From Thalassotalea sp. 42_200_T64 (GTDB taxonomy: Bacteria > Pseudomonadota > Gammaproteobacteria > Enterobacterales > Alteromonadaceae): a DNA stretch of 36,134 bases. The stretch is from positions 1 through 36,134 of the forward strand of contig MABC01000082.1 in assembly GCA_002162925.1 (NCBI GenBank). The letters run 5' to 3'. Both the position numbers and the translations under genes were made by a program. Of this stretch, positions 1-8,003 are shown one piece after another. The stretch's first letter is position 1, and each line of letters starts with the position of its first letter. The notes beneath the pieces were generated by a model. It was not told where the DNA came from and made no database searches. It was given only the letters and a program-made list of their open reading frames with translations.

Positions 1-168
1 GCAAAACACAAACCACGCCTGGCTGAGAGGATCGAGCTCTAACTGCTCAGCAACAATCACACTGAGGCCATTAATCGACTTTCTCATGTCGGTAATCCCC
101 GTGACCAGATAGACTTTGGCATCCCTAGAAGCTCGGAGCTTTTGACGGATTGGTCTCTTCTCCTCACC
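1..168 (-). pseudogene. tnpB: IS66-family TnpB (Orf2) fragment, cut by the window edge
   Basis: On the minus strand 56 codons are open from 168 to the left edge. They read KVYLVTGITDMRKSING, then LSVIVAEQLELDPLSQAWF, which is the N-terminal half of the small accessory protein TnpB (Orf2) of IS66-family elements; TDMRKS.NGL is its hallmark. The frame is closed upstream by TAG at 169-171 and no ATG lies between that stop and the conserved core, so the native start seems lost. The rest of the element would lie left of the window. TnpB is needed for transposition of many IS66 elements, but its biochemical role is poorly known. Family assignment is from motif recognition; the lost start is a direct reading. 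Confidence 0.7.
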
Positions 169-171
169 CTA

Positions 172-524
172 GCTTAGTCTTTAAATAAGAATATTAAAAA
201 GACACCTCCCTTTATATGACGGTGTGCTTTTTCTAATTCTGCATATGCTGCGTGCTGTTTCTCTACTTCTCCTTCTGGCACTGATCTGCAGGATCAAGCC
301 TGACATCTTGCCCTCGAAATACCCTATTTTTTAGATCGAAATCGAATAAGTGAAGAAGCTGGGATATTGAATGTTCGGTGTTTAAAATGTCCGCTTTTGC
401 GATTCCCAATAATTTTCTCTGAAATCTCCGTGACAGTTTTTGTGCGGTGCCTGAATATCAATAGGCCAAACCAAATCTTCCTATATTGTGGCAGGCAGCG
501 TCCTTGCTGAGATGTTGCTTTGAT
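172..524. other. Gene-poor relic stretch, no assignable gene
   Basis: No complete gene is visible. On the minus strand about 50 codons are open between roughly 420 and 265 (including IAKADILNTEHS), but there is no start codon and I do not recognise the protein. The stretch lies between the IS66 fragment and the decayed integrase and is probably mobile-element debris. Confidence 0.4.
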
Positions 525-1142
525 GGACTTAATATCTGTGTGCTCTGATATTTCAAGAGCGTCATCAATTTCAATTCCTAAATACCTGATCGTGCTTTCC
601 AGTTTCGTATGTCCTAAAAAATTTGAACGGCACGAAGATTTTTGGTTCGCTTATCAGCGATGCTTTAGTTCTCATCGAATGAGTTCCGTAAGCTGTTGGA
701 TCAAGATCAATGCTCTAAATCCAACGCTTAACTATTCGGGCATATTGGCGGGTTGTTAGGTGATCGTTTTGTTTTACTCTGCTTCTAAAAAGGTAATCGA
801 CATTTTTAAAGCGTTGAATTTGATCCATGCAGTTATAGAATCTCTAGTCTTAGGCGTGATTTCAAACTAAACTGGTCTTGCTGTTTTTTGTTGGATTAAT
901 ATCGCCCTCGGTTGAACTGTTGTTCCATGAGCAATATCTCGAACCTTCAATTTTATAAAATCACAGGCTCTAAGCTTGCTATCGAGCGCTAAGTTGAACA
1001 TTGTTAATTCTCTTAGATTATGGCTAATGTCTAGTCTTGTGCGAATAGACCAGATCGCCTCAAGTTTGAGAGCCAACTTTTGTCCTACAATCTTACCTTT
1101 GTTCCAGCTCGGTTTTGGTTGATAAAGTGCAATGTCATGCAT
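525..1142 (-). pseudogene. Decayed tyrosine recombinase (phage-type integrase)
   Basis: The first 91 codons from ATG 1142 (PSWNKGKIVGQK, then SKLRACDFIKLKVRDI) match a widespread class of small chromosomal tyrosine integrases. The frame then stops at TAG (865-867), where relatives have Gln (KTARPV followed by stop and FEIT), a probable CAG-to-TAG change. Further on, other frames resume the protein: DPTAYGTHSMR, the HxxR box, near 660-700, and, after a one-base loss in a T run, LGHTKLESTIRYLGIEIDDAL, containing the last catalytic His and the nucleophilic Tyr, near 550-610. At least one nonsense mutation and several indels make it non-functional. Identity is clear from family knowledge; exact limits are approximate. 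Confidence 0.75.
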
Positions 1143-1214
1143 AATTATATTCCTTCTTTTAGTGAACTATAATGATGAAACTATCTTGATTAGATTATAT
1201 ATTGGAGATATCCC

Positions 1215-1445
1215 ATGACTGATGCACCTGACTGGATGAACCCTGCTAATGACCGTAAGACACCGTATCCTAATGAAGAACTTGAATTGTTTGTAGATGG
1301 TTTTATTGAAGGCTTTGGAGACCAGTGGGAAGACTTAAAATTCAAATTGGGCGAATCAATGGCTAGACAAAAAATTAAGGACGGGTTGATAGCGAAAGAC
1401 GAAAATAGTTTACTTAATATCGAACCAAGTGGTGAGGTCCATTAG
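1215..1445 (+). CDS. Small acidic hypothetical protein, 76 aa
   Basis: The ATG is preceded by a good ribosome-binding site (TTGGAGATATCCC), which supports a real gene. The product is acidic, starts TDAPDWMNPANDRKTPYP and contains a Phe/Gly/Trp-bearing segment (FVDGFIEGFGDQWEDL). It has no signal peptide, membrane segment or cysteine, so a small soluble cytoplasmic protein is likely. I do not recognise the family. It stands alone between the integrase relic and yghU, 173 bases before the yghU start. Because it sits beside mobile-element debris it could be a cargo gene, but nothing in the sequence proves that. Confidence 0.55.
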   Translation: MTDAPDWMNPANDRKTPYPNEELELFVDGFIEGFGDQWEDLKFKLGESMARQKIKDGLIAKDENSLLNIEPSGEVH

Positions 1446-1618
1446 ATATCGAAATGTGCGCATTGCTGATGTTAACGGCTGCTTTACTAACGGAAACTAT
1501 GCAGATAAAAGCGGACATTAACAGAAAATCACCAATATGCTTCAATATGAAGACTATAAAAATCTCGACATTGATTAATGATAACTTAATATGCATGAAT
1601 AATAATTATGGAGCTGAA

Positions 1619-2506
1619 ATGTCTGAATATACTTATGAGCCACCAAAAATTTGGCAATGGAATTCAGAGGTTGGTGGCGAGTTTGCCAGTATTAATCGCC
1701 CTATAGCAGGGGCTACACATCAAGCGGACTTGCCCGTGGGTAAACACCCCTTACAACTTTATTCGTTGGCTACGCCTAATGGCGTTAAAGTGACAATTTT
1801 ATTGGAAGAGTTATTAGCTTTAAAAATCAAAGAAGCCGAGTATGATGCTCATTTGATTGAAATTATGGAAGGGAATCAATTTAGTTCCGGGTTTGTCGAG
1901 ATTAATCCAAACTCTAAAATTCCCGCTCTAGTGGATAATACCGGGGATAATAAGCTGCCTATTTTCGAATCTGGCGCGATACTGTTGTATTTAGCAGAAA
2001 AGTTTGACGCTTTTTTACCCAAAGACCCATTGCTTAAGTCACAATGCTTGTCTTGGCTATTTTGGCAAGTGGGTAGTGCGCCGTATTTAGGCGGAGGGTT
2101 CGGTCATTTTTACGCCTATGCACCAGAAAAATTTGAATATCCGATAGAGCGGTTTACCATGGAAGTAAAACGACAACTTGACGTGCTAGATCGGCATTTG
2201 GCTAATAACAAATATATGTGCGAAGACCAATACACTATTGCTGATATGGCTATCTGGCCTTGGTATGGAGCACTAATGCAAAACAAAGTCTATGAAGCCG
2301 CAGAATTTCTACAAACCCGCTCTTATAAAAACTTACTACGTTGGACTGAAGAAATAGGGAAACGGGCTGCGGTTAAACGTGGGATAATGGTTAATCGTAC
2401 TTGGGGAGAATTGGACGAGCAGCTGCATGAACGCCATGAAGCTAGTGATTTTGAATTCAAAACTCAGAACAAACTGGTCGATTCAGATGAATGTTACACC
2501 GAATAA
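1619..2506 (+). CDS. yghU: YghU-type glutathione S-transferase / disulfide-bond reductase
   Basis: A 295-residue protein of the Nu-class (YghU/YfcG) glutathione transferases, cytoplasmic enzymes that use glutathione for disulfide-bond reductase and peroxidase activity. The N-terminal thioredoxin-like domain is recognisable from GKHPLQLYSLATPNGVKVT (the Asn after TP is in the active-site region), through NSKIPALVD (cis-Pro) to the glutathione-binding FESGAILLYLAEKF. The alpha-helical C-terminal domain follows (SWLFWQVGSAPYLGGGFGHF). The frame is open from 1454, but the start at 1619 is preferred: GGAG lies 6-7 bases upstream and MSEYTYEPPKIWQW matches the start of E. coli YghU (288 aa). The upstream 55 codons look non-coding. 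It appears monocistronic; no terminator was seen. Confidence 0.9.
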   Translation: MSEYTYEPPKIWQWNSEVGGEFASINRPIAGATHQADLPVGKHPLQLYSLATPNGVKVTILLEELLALKIKEAEYDAHLIEIMEGNQFSSGFVEINPNSKIPALVDNTGDNKLPIFESGAILLYLAEKFDAFLPKDPLLKSQCLSWLFWQVGSAPYLGGGFGHFYAYAPEKFEYPIERFTMEVKRQLDVLDRHLANNKYMCEDQYTIADMAIWPWYGALMQNKVYEAAEFLQTRSYKNLLRWTEEIGKRAAVKRGIMVNRTWGELDEQLHERHEASDFEFKTQNKLVDSDECYTE

Positions 2507-2619
2507 TGAAGTACGATTAGCTCATATTTGCGCTAATCGTAAAATAGGTTAGGTCGATAAATGCCACAGGGAAGACAAGCCAACTAATGCCATAAAGCAG
2601 CTATTTTTAAAATTTGTTT

Positions 2620-3039
2620 TTATGAATTCTTTAACTCTTCCAATAAGTCATGAATCTCAGCTTTTAATTCTTTATCAACAATTTTATTACAACTGATTTT
2701 AGCTTTTTCTAAATGCTCAATAGCACCTGTTTTATCACCTAACTCTACTTTTAGAGCAGCGATTGAAAAACCAATAGATGAACGGAAATCTTTAGAGTTA
2801 ATCGCCTCAGCCTTAACTAAAGCTTGTTCATAAATAGTAATCGCTAATACTAAGTCATCGGTAAAATCCGCAAGCGTTTCCCACTGTACGGGATGGTCTT
2901 TATCCGTATTTTCATTATCTTCACAGAGTTGCTTTAATTCTAAATAATAACCATCGAATCTCGTTTGATTTTTTTCTTGAACAGCCGCCATTAAGCTATC
3001 AGTGAAAGAAAGCACTCTCTTGTATATTTTGGTATTCAT
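2620..3039 (-). CDS. Hypothetical helical (TPR-like) protein, 139 aa
   Basis: A soluble, acidic, Leu/Ala/Lys-rich protein with predicted helices throughout. The central part (ADFTDDLVLAITIYEQAL, then FRSSIGFSIAALKVELGDK and TGAIEHLEKAKI) resembles tetratricopeptide helix pairs: alternating hydrophobic positions, a Gly-Asp-Lys turn and an Ala-X-X-His-Leu helix. Such repeats usually mediate protein contacts. The ATG at 3039 has only a weak upstream TAGG. There is no signal peptide. Neighbours (yghU downstream in the opposite orientation, a broken serine hydrolase upstream) give no functional hint. It could be a lineage-specific conserved hypothetical protein; I cannot name a family. Confidence 0.65.
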   Translation of the reverse strand: MNTKIYKRVLSFTDSLMAAVQEKNQTRFDGYYLELKQLCEDNENTDKDHPVQWETLADFTDDLVLAITIYEQALVKAEAINSKDFRSSIGFSIAALKVELGDKTGAIEHLEKAKISCNKIVDKELKAEIHDLLEELKNS

Positions 3040-3379
3040 GTTGTGGGCCTATCAATTATGGTTAACAAAGAATCAAGCGGTGATTATAGAGCTTTTACAA
3101 CAACTAAACAGAAACTTAGTCACATAGATGACCGCTATTAAAGCATATTAATGATACTTTGCAAGGTAGTAAATTCTCAACGGCTGCTATTCTCTCTTTT
3201 GATACCTAACCTTTTCAGTAGTTTACGGTCAAGTCAGTGCCAAACAGAAGACATTGAGCAATTATATTTTCAGTTCAAGTATTTCTACAGGGAATGCTGT
3301 TGTTCGCTTGGGAAGCTCATTATAGAGTTATTTCCCAAGCCAACTTTTGGATTTTATAACTTAGAAAACGTTAAGTTTT
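3040..3379. other. Intergenic region without a recognisable feature
   Basis: About 340 bases between the helical hypothetical protein and the 3' end of the broken serine hydrolase. An 83-codon frame on the plus strand (3151-3402) lacks a ribosome-binding site and has an unconvincing composition; it also overlaps the neighbouring gene end. No RNA gene, repeat or clear hairpin was seen. Confidence 0.4.
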
Positions 3380-4938
3380 TCACTCTACCCGCAGCAATTT
3401 GAATCCAGTAATCCGGCCAATACTATCTCGTTCAAATTTAAATGCGCCAAGTTGGTTATTTACAAATAGATCATTCATAACTGTTTTTAAACGTGAATAA
3501 GATCGATTGTTGACAAAAAGTTTCAGCTCTTCATTCTCAACTTTTAAGACATAGTTAACTTTTAGTTCATTGTTAAAGTATGCCCCCTCAAACTTCATAA
3601 GTTCTTGCCTTGTATGTGAAGCGGGTTTATAGCCTACTGATAGTACTGGCGTATCACCATTAATGGATACAGACATTATTTTTCTTGATTGCTCATCCAT
3701 ATAAAACGTAACTTGCATGTCAAACGGGACGCCCGTGGCAACAAATTTATTATTGCCAATAGCGTTTAAATTAAATTCTCTATGTTCATTTAAAGAAAAT
3801 ATTAGTTTGTTATTTTTTAAATGAATTTTACGAGAATCTGAGCGCTCATCATTCCAATAGAGCCCTAATACGTTTTCTAATTCCGCTGGCTCTAGCTCGA
3901 TTTCGATTGAAACACTTTCCTTGGCCTTGTTAGCAGAACTATTCTGCTCATAGTCATTTTTGAGAAAAAGATCGGCAACTTGGAAAGCCATTCTGGTTGG
4001 GTTGGCATCGCCGCGATTGGCGAATACCACCACCGAAAACTTTTGCTCTGGGAATCGTATTAAGTTCGCTCTAAAGCCAACAAAGGAACCTCCATGACTG
4101 ATCATTTTTAATCCCTTGTATTCGCCCAGAAACAAACCCGATGCATAATCTATCACTTCACCACTATTTAGCTGTCCGCGTTTCGTCATCGACCAGAATT
4201 TTTTGCTAAGCACTTTATTGTTGTAGTAGGCATCATTCCATTTTTTGATATCTTCAACGCTGGTGAATATTCCGCCATCGCCGATCATATCTAATGTGGT
4301 CATGCTAATTTTATATTGATTTTCACCATTTGGAACATAACCTGACGCCCTATTTTTAAGGATCTGATTATGATCATTATGAAAGTGAGTGTGGTTCATT
4401 GCTAAAGGTTCAAATATTTCTCTTTTCGCGAATTCAGCCATATTGATGCCAGAGACTTTTTCTACTATTTGTCCCAGAAGCCAATAGCCAGAATTACTGT
4501 ATAGAAATTCATCACCAGGGCTGAAGTTGGTTTGTTGCTGATTAATCAGCCAATGCATAATGTCATCATCGGTATAATAATCATCGCTTCTTTTTCCAGA
4601 CAAATCCGCGAGGGTCAAATAATCTCGAATCCCACTGGTGTGATTTAGTAGGTGGCTGATGGTGATCTTCTTGGCGTAATCGGGAAAATCAGGGAAAAAT
4701 TGACTGAGTGTATCGGTTAGACTTAATTTATCTTTTTCTACCAATAAAATGATACTAGCGGCAGTAAATTGCTTAGACGTTGAGCCTATCCGAAACACGG
4801 ATTTCGAGAGTTAGGGATATCATATTCTAAATTTGCCATGCCATATCCACCGACGAATATTAGTTTTCCGTCCTTTATAACGCCAACGGAAGCTCCGGGT
4901 GAATCAATTGAGTCGGAGATATTGATGCAATTTGACTG
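3380..4938 (-). pseudogene. Serine hydrolase (class C beta-lactamase/PBP fold), broken 5' end
   Basis: A protein of the beta-lactamase-related serine hydrolase family with all three motifs: SxxK (GSTSKQF), YxN (YSNSGYW) and HxG (SHGGSF), followed by a C-terminal beta-rich domain ending FKLLRVE. The frame carrying these begins only at a GTG (4798) directly before the SxxK motif. The missing N-terminal part is visible upstream in another frame (DSPGASVGVIKDGKLIF, then GYGMANLEYDIPNS). It rejoins the main frame if one C is restored near 4806 (TCTCGAAA for expected TCTCCGAAA). That upstream frame is closed by TAG at 4939-4941 with no start codon, and no signal peptide is found. The gene is therefore frameshifted and 5'-truncated. 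Such enzymes are normally periplasmic. A one-base sequencing error could explain the frameshift but not the missing start. Confidence 0.8.
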
Positions 4939-4986
4939 CTATGAGCTGCACTTTTATTAGCTCTCTTATATTCAAATATAAAAATA

Positions 4987-5772
4987 TCACCAATTCTTGA
5001 TCAATTGATCTATCATCACAGCGGTTTTTTCGGGCTGTTCTAGTGGAAACATATGGCCGCCATTTGGCATCATAGTTAACCCTATCTGATTCAATGCAGC
5101 GAAACGTTTGAAATAACGAACCGGTAAGACATCGGTATTTTCACCATAAACAAGTGCGGCTGGCACGGTAAGTTTATTTTTAAACTTGAATAAATTACTC
5201 GGTAAATGTCTAAAAATATCCGCTTCTACCTCGGGCGAGAACATTAACTCTAAGCGTTTGTTTCTCTTGGTCACCGCACTATCAACATAATCTTGCAAAC
5301 AACGAGGATCAAAATCTTGAAATAGCCTTTTTCGGGCGAAAGTACCGACTAAATTGGTGTTCAATGGCCAATTGCGCCGACGATTTTTTGCTTTCCCGGC
5401 TGGAGATATTTTATCAATTAACGGAGTCTTTTTCGCTAAATTTAATAACCAAGCTAGGCGTCCGGTGAGCACTGGCGGGTCTAACATCACTATGCCACGA
5501 AAAAGCTCCGGGTGTTGGCAAGCGGCAATGAATGTAATTACCCCACCAAATGAATGACCGACACAAATAACCTTACGGTCTTGCTTTTTAATAAAGTCGA
5601 CTAATTCCGTGACTAAATATTGCCAGTTGTTATGGATCGGATAATGATTATTATGGCCAAACTGCCGGTGCGCTATGGTCGTATATTTAGGGGAAAACTC
5701 CGCTAAAAAAGTCCGATAACTTCCTGCTGGAAATCCATTGGCGTGGACGAAGTTGATGACTGGTTTTAGCAT
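4987..5772 (-). CDS. Alpha/beta hydrolase
   Basis: A 261-residue alpha/beta-fold hydrolase without signal peptide, presumably cytoplasmic. It shows the oxyanion strand INFVHANGFPAGSY, the nucleophile elbow GHSFGG (catalytic Ser), DPPV after the following strand, a basic cap region (AKNRRRNW), an acidic-residue site at YGENTDVLP and the catalytic His in GGHMFPLEQP. The frame is open up to a TTG at 5796, but the ATG at 5772 is preferred because it stands directly before the conserved first strand. Substrate cannot be told from the sequence; many relatives are esterases or hydrolases of uncertain substrate. It is monocistronic between two broken genes. Confidence 0.85.
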   Translation of the reverse strand: MLKPVINFVHANGFPAGSYRTFLAEFSPKYTTIAHRQFGHNNHYPIHNNWQYLVTELVDFIKKQDRKVICVGHSFGGVITFIAACQHPELFRGIVMLDPPVLTGRLAWLLNLAKKTPLIDKISPAGKAKNRRRNWPLNTNLVGTFARKRLFQDFDPRCLQDYVDSAVTKRNKRLELMFSPEVEADIFRHLPSNLFKFKNKLTVPAALVYGENTDVLPVRYFKRFAALNQIGLTMMPNGGHMFPLEQPEKTAVMIDQLIKNW

Positions 5773-5873
5773 AAAAAAACTCGATGGAGTATACAAGGGA
5801 ATAATTCAAACAGTTGTTTAAATTTTATTATGCCGGGTATTTAAGCCAATTGAAAGGTAATTAGTTAAGATTA

Positions 5874-5901
5874 AAATTTTAAATTTTAAATTTTAAATTT
5901 T
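5874..5901. repeat. Four perfect tandem copies of AAATTTT
   Basis: The 7-mer AAATTTT is repeated four times without change. It overlaps the stop codon (TAA, 5886-5888) and last codons of the transglutaminase-like gene, so changes in copy number would alter its C-terminus (KFKI). Confidence 0.9.
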
Positions 5902-6448
5902 ACAAATTCAGAAGTTTTCTGCCAGTGTTTACCAACATAATCGGTAGTGGCTAGGCGAGTTGTATTTACCCAGTAATCGGTTCGATTAAACATAACCATC
6001 GGATAATAATGATTACTCATTTGGGCCAGAGGGTAATGATTCCAGGATTTCCCAACTCGTTTAGACGTGGCCTCAAGCAAGTAAACTTTATTATTTTTAC
6101 TCGCCACAACCCATGCATGTCCTTGTGTTTTATACTTGCCTAACACAACTTTAGCATCCACGCCCTCTGATATCAGCCAATCGGCAAGAGCTAATGCATG
6201 ATCCTCACAATCACCTCTGGGTAATAAATATGCTTGCGCCGAATTTTGCCAAAGATCCAACGCTCCATATTGCTTTTTATCGTATTCGTAGGTTTTGCGT
6301 TGAGATAACGTATATAAAGGTAACCAGTTATTGTTAACGGCAAACGGCCTTATCCCAACAAGATAGCTATTTACAAAATGATGCTTCCAATCTAAGCCAT
6401 CGCGCTAGCCGTAGCCTGTTTCCTTTTTGAATCGACAATGTTGTAATG
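5886..6448 (-). pseudogene. Transglutaminase-like cysteine protease-fold protein, disrupted
   Basis: The intact 3' part encodes the transglutaminase-like core: GDCEDHALALADWL with the catalytic Cys, GHAWVV with the catalytic His, and LLEATSKR with the probable acidic partner. Family members act on peptides or cross-links; many bacterial ones are periplasmic. The same frame reads further upstream in good protein (FKKETGYG, stop, RDGLDWKHHFVNSYL, then RKTYEYDKKQYGALDLW), but is interrupted by TAG at 6405-6407. No ATG or signal peptide is found before the coding similarity ends near 6448. Only a TTG (6260) could start the remaining 124-codon part. The best reading is a pseudogene with a nonsense mutation and a lost 5' end; a shortened protein from the TTG is possible but unlikely to be secreted. 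Confidence 0.65.
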
Positions 6449-6456
6449 AAAATAAG

Positions 6457-6481
6457 CCATACATTAATGTATGGTTTTTTT
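6457..6481 (+). terminator. Rho-independent terminator-like hairpin
   Basis: CCATACAT pairs with ATGTATGG around a two-base centre and is followed by seven T on the plus strand. No plus-strand gene ends just before it, so it may be left over from a lost gene, or mark where the broken transglutaminase-like gene was cut. Confidence 0.55.
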
Positions 6482-6596
6482 GGCTTTAATACATGGCTGG
6501 ATGAAAGTACGACGACATGGGTGTTGAAGGTAGATATGGAATCGGTTGGCGGGAATTCATTCTCGCGTTTTGGCGAAAAACGCTTTATACCAAGTT

Positions 6597-6748
6597 GATT
6601 AAATATCTGATCATTTTTAATGGTTAAAACGAATAACTACTGCGTTATAAAATTTATAAGTAGAATAACTACTTACTAAACTTTATGCCTTGTATTTATC
6701 AGTTTTTCCTCATGAAAAAGTAGACCACATACTTAATCAAATTGGTAT
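6597..6748. mobile_element. MITE-like element with 20-bp terminal inverted repeats
   Basis: The left end ATACCAAGTTGATTAAATAT and the reverse complement of the right end ATACCAATTTGATTAAGTAT agree at 18 of 20 positions and enclose 112 AT-rich bases without a reading frame. Size and structure fit a non-autonomous miniature element. Related single or paired ends occur elsewhere in the window (9302-9319, 21056-21100, 23930-23957, 27184-27231), so this is a dispersed repeat family. Mobility is inferred; no target duplication is evident. Confidence 0.65.
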
Positions 6749-6799
6749 TAGGTTATCTGCGGTAATTACGCGAGGTTAAAAACCCCGCCAACCGGGCAC

Positions 6800-6826
6800 A
6801 AAAAAGCCGACTTTCGTCGGCTTTTT
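6800..6826 (-). terminator. Terminator of the tRNA operon
   Basis: GCCGAC and GTCGGC pair around a TTTC loop, extended by A and T runs. Read on the minus strand the hairpin is followed by six T. It lies 16 bases beyond the 3' end of the last tRNA-Glu gene and is the natural end of that transcript. Confidence 0.85.
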
Positions 6827-6841
6827 CATCACTTGAATAAG

Positions 6842-6917
6842 TGGCGTCCCCTAGGGGATTCGAACCCCTGTTACCGCCGTGAAAGGGCGGTGTCCTAGGC
6901 CTCTAGACGAAGGGGAC
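6842..6917 (-). tRNA. tRNA-Glu (UUC), copy 4 in transcription order
   Basis: A 76-nt cloverleaf including an encoded CCA end. The acceptor stem pairs GTCCCC with GGGGAC, the anticodon loop CTTTCAC carries anticodon TTC, and the T-arm contains GGTTCGAATCC. Identical in sequence to the three other tRNA-Glu genes. It is last in a minus-strand operon and is followed by a terminator. Confidence 0.97.
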
Positions 6918-7075
6918 GCAAAAATCGTTTCTCAAAGCACTGCTTTGATATTTTTGTGTAAGCATTCAAACAAGCTCTGCGCCGTTTGAATATTCAATTC
7001 TCACACTTCGATAATTTTGCAAACTTCACCAGCGAGCTGGTTGAAACCTAAGATAAATTGTATTGACAAAATAAG
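6918..7075 (-). other. Structured linker between tRNA-Glu copies 3 and 4
   Basis: Two hairpins occupy this linker. At 6919-6957 CAAAAAT/ATTTTTG enclose TCAAAGC/GCTTTGA; in the transcript this abuts the 5' end of the next tRNA. At 6964-6991 ATTCAAAC pairs with GTTTGAAT around the loop AAGCTCTGCGCC. Both shapes recur in the other two linkers with different stem bases. They may guide precursor processing; this is inference. Confidence 0.6.
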
Positions 7076-7151
7076 TGGCGTCCCCTAGGGGATTCGAACC
7101 CCTGTTACCGCCGTGAAAGGGCGGTGTCCTAGGCCTCTAGACGAAGGGGAC
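7076..7151 (-). tRNA. tRNA-Glu (UUC), copy 3 in transcription order
   Basis: Same 76-nt sequence as the other three copies, with anticodon TTC in CTTTCAC, a complete acceptor stem and an encoded CCA. Upstream in the transcript lies the linker at 7152-7364. Confidence 0.97.
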
Positions 7152-7364
7152 GCAGAATTTGTTTTACAAAACGTGTTTTGTTAATTCTGCGTTACATTCA
7201 ATCAAGCTCTGCGCCGATTGGATATGCATTAAAATTGCAGAATTTGTTTTACGAAACATGTTTTACAACATACTGCTTAAAGCAATATATTTAAAAACGT
7301 TTTTCTGTGTCCGGTGCAAGCACCTGGCACTAGAACTTAATCACTTAAGTCATCGAAAATAAGT
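7152..7364 (-). repeat. Duplicated structured linker between tRNA-Glu copies 2 and 3
   Basis: Closely similar to the linker at 7441-7664, so the tRNA plus linker (about 290-300 bases) looks tandemly duplicated. Hairpin 7152-7190 (GCAGAATT/AATTCTGC with inner ACAAAAC/GTTTTGT) directly abuts the 5' end of the downstream tRNA. Hairpin 7196-7223 (ATTCAATC/GATTGGAT, one mismatch in the RNA) has the same AAGCTCTGCGCC loop as in the other linkers. A 67-codon frame here is accidental. Confidence 0.7.
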
Positions 7365-7440
7365 TGGCGTCCCCTAGGGGATTCGAACCCCTGTTACCGC
7401 CGTGAAAGGGCGGTGTCCTAGGCCTCTAGACGAAGGGGAC
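7365..7440 (-). tRNA. tRNA-Glu (UUC), copy 2 in transcription order
   Basis: Identical 76-nt tRNA-Glu gene with anticodon TTC and an encoded CCA, part of the tandem tRNA operon. Confidence 0.97.
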
Positions 7441-7664
7441 GCAGAATTTGTTTTACAAAACATGTATTGTTAATTCTGCGTTGCATTCAATCAAGCTCTG
7501 CGCCGATTGGATATGCATTAAAAATTGCAGAAAATGTTTTTCATGTTTTACAACGTACTGCTTAACGCAATCTGTCGTTTAAAACTTTTTTCTGTGTCTG
7601 GTGTAAACACCCGGCACTAAGAACTTGTATATTACCTAACGGTACAACTTATTTTTTAAAATAT
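7441..7664 (-). repeat. Duplicated structured linker between tRNA-Glu copies 1 and 2
   Basis: Paralogous to 7152-7364. It carries the same two hairpins (7441-7479 and 7485-7512) and a CTGTGT...GCACT segment also present in its sister. Differences are scattered substitutions and small indels, so the duplication is not brand-new. Confidence 0.7.
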
Positions 7665-7740
7665 TGGCGTCCCCTAGGGGATTCGAACCCCTGTTACCGC
7701 CGTGAAAGGGCGGTGTCCTAGGCCTCTAGACGAAGGGGAC
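7665..7740 (-). tRNA. tRNA-Glu (UUC), copy 1 in transcription order
   Basis: Identical 76-nt tRNA-Glu gene with anticodon TTC and an encoded CCA. It is the first Glu copy, 106 bases after the tRNA-Ala gene in the same transcript. Confidence 0.97.
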
Positions 7741-7846
7741 GCTGGTGTTAACAATTAAGCTAACATTCGCATTGGTTATAATAAATATAACACCTTCTCA
7801 TAAGATAAATCTTATGTCGGTTTTTGCCAAAACCTAAAAAAAGTAA

Positions 7847-7922
7847 TGGTGGAGCCATGCGGGATCGAACCGCAGACCTCTTCGCTGCCAGCGAAGCGCT
7901 CTCCCAGCTGAGCTATGGCCCC
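7847..7922 (-). tRNA. tRNA-Ala (GGC)
   Basis: A 76-nt cloverleaf starting GGGGCCATAGCTCAGCTGGG, with an anticodon stem CTTCG/CGAAG around a loop containing GGC, T-arm GGTTCGATCC and an encoded CCA. It is the promoter-proximal gene of the tRNA operon. Confidence 0.97.
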
Positions 7923-7974
7923 TTTTATCACTTCTACTTTCATGAGCGACCTAGACTCCTTGAAAGCGAGGCGA

Positions 7975-8003
7975 ATTCTATTCAGTCATGGAAAAACTGT
8001 CAA
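7975..8003 (-). promoter_or_regulatory. Sigma-70 promoter of the tRNA operon
   Basis: On the minus strand TTGACA (7998-8003) is followed after exactly 17 bases by TAGAAT (7975-7980). A GC-rich discriminator (TCGCCTCGC) comes next, as is usual for stringently controlled stable-RNA promoters. The tRNA-Ala gene begins about 50 bases downstream. Confidence 0.85.

Noticed and set aside
520-759. A 79-codon plus-strand gene
   Set aside because: The opposite strand carries recognisable integrase sequence over the same bases; the plus frame is its shadow.
1454-1618. N-terminal extension of YghU by 55 residues
   Set aside because: It has no match to the family, no good ribosome-binding site and ends at a well-placed ATG with GGAG upstream.
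3151-3402. An 83-codon plus-strand gene
   Set aside because: No ribosome-binding site, odd composition and overlap with the end of the serine hydrolase on the other strand.
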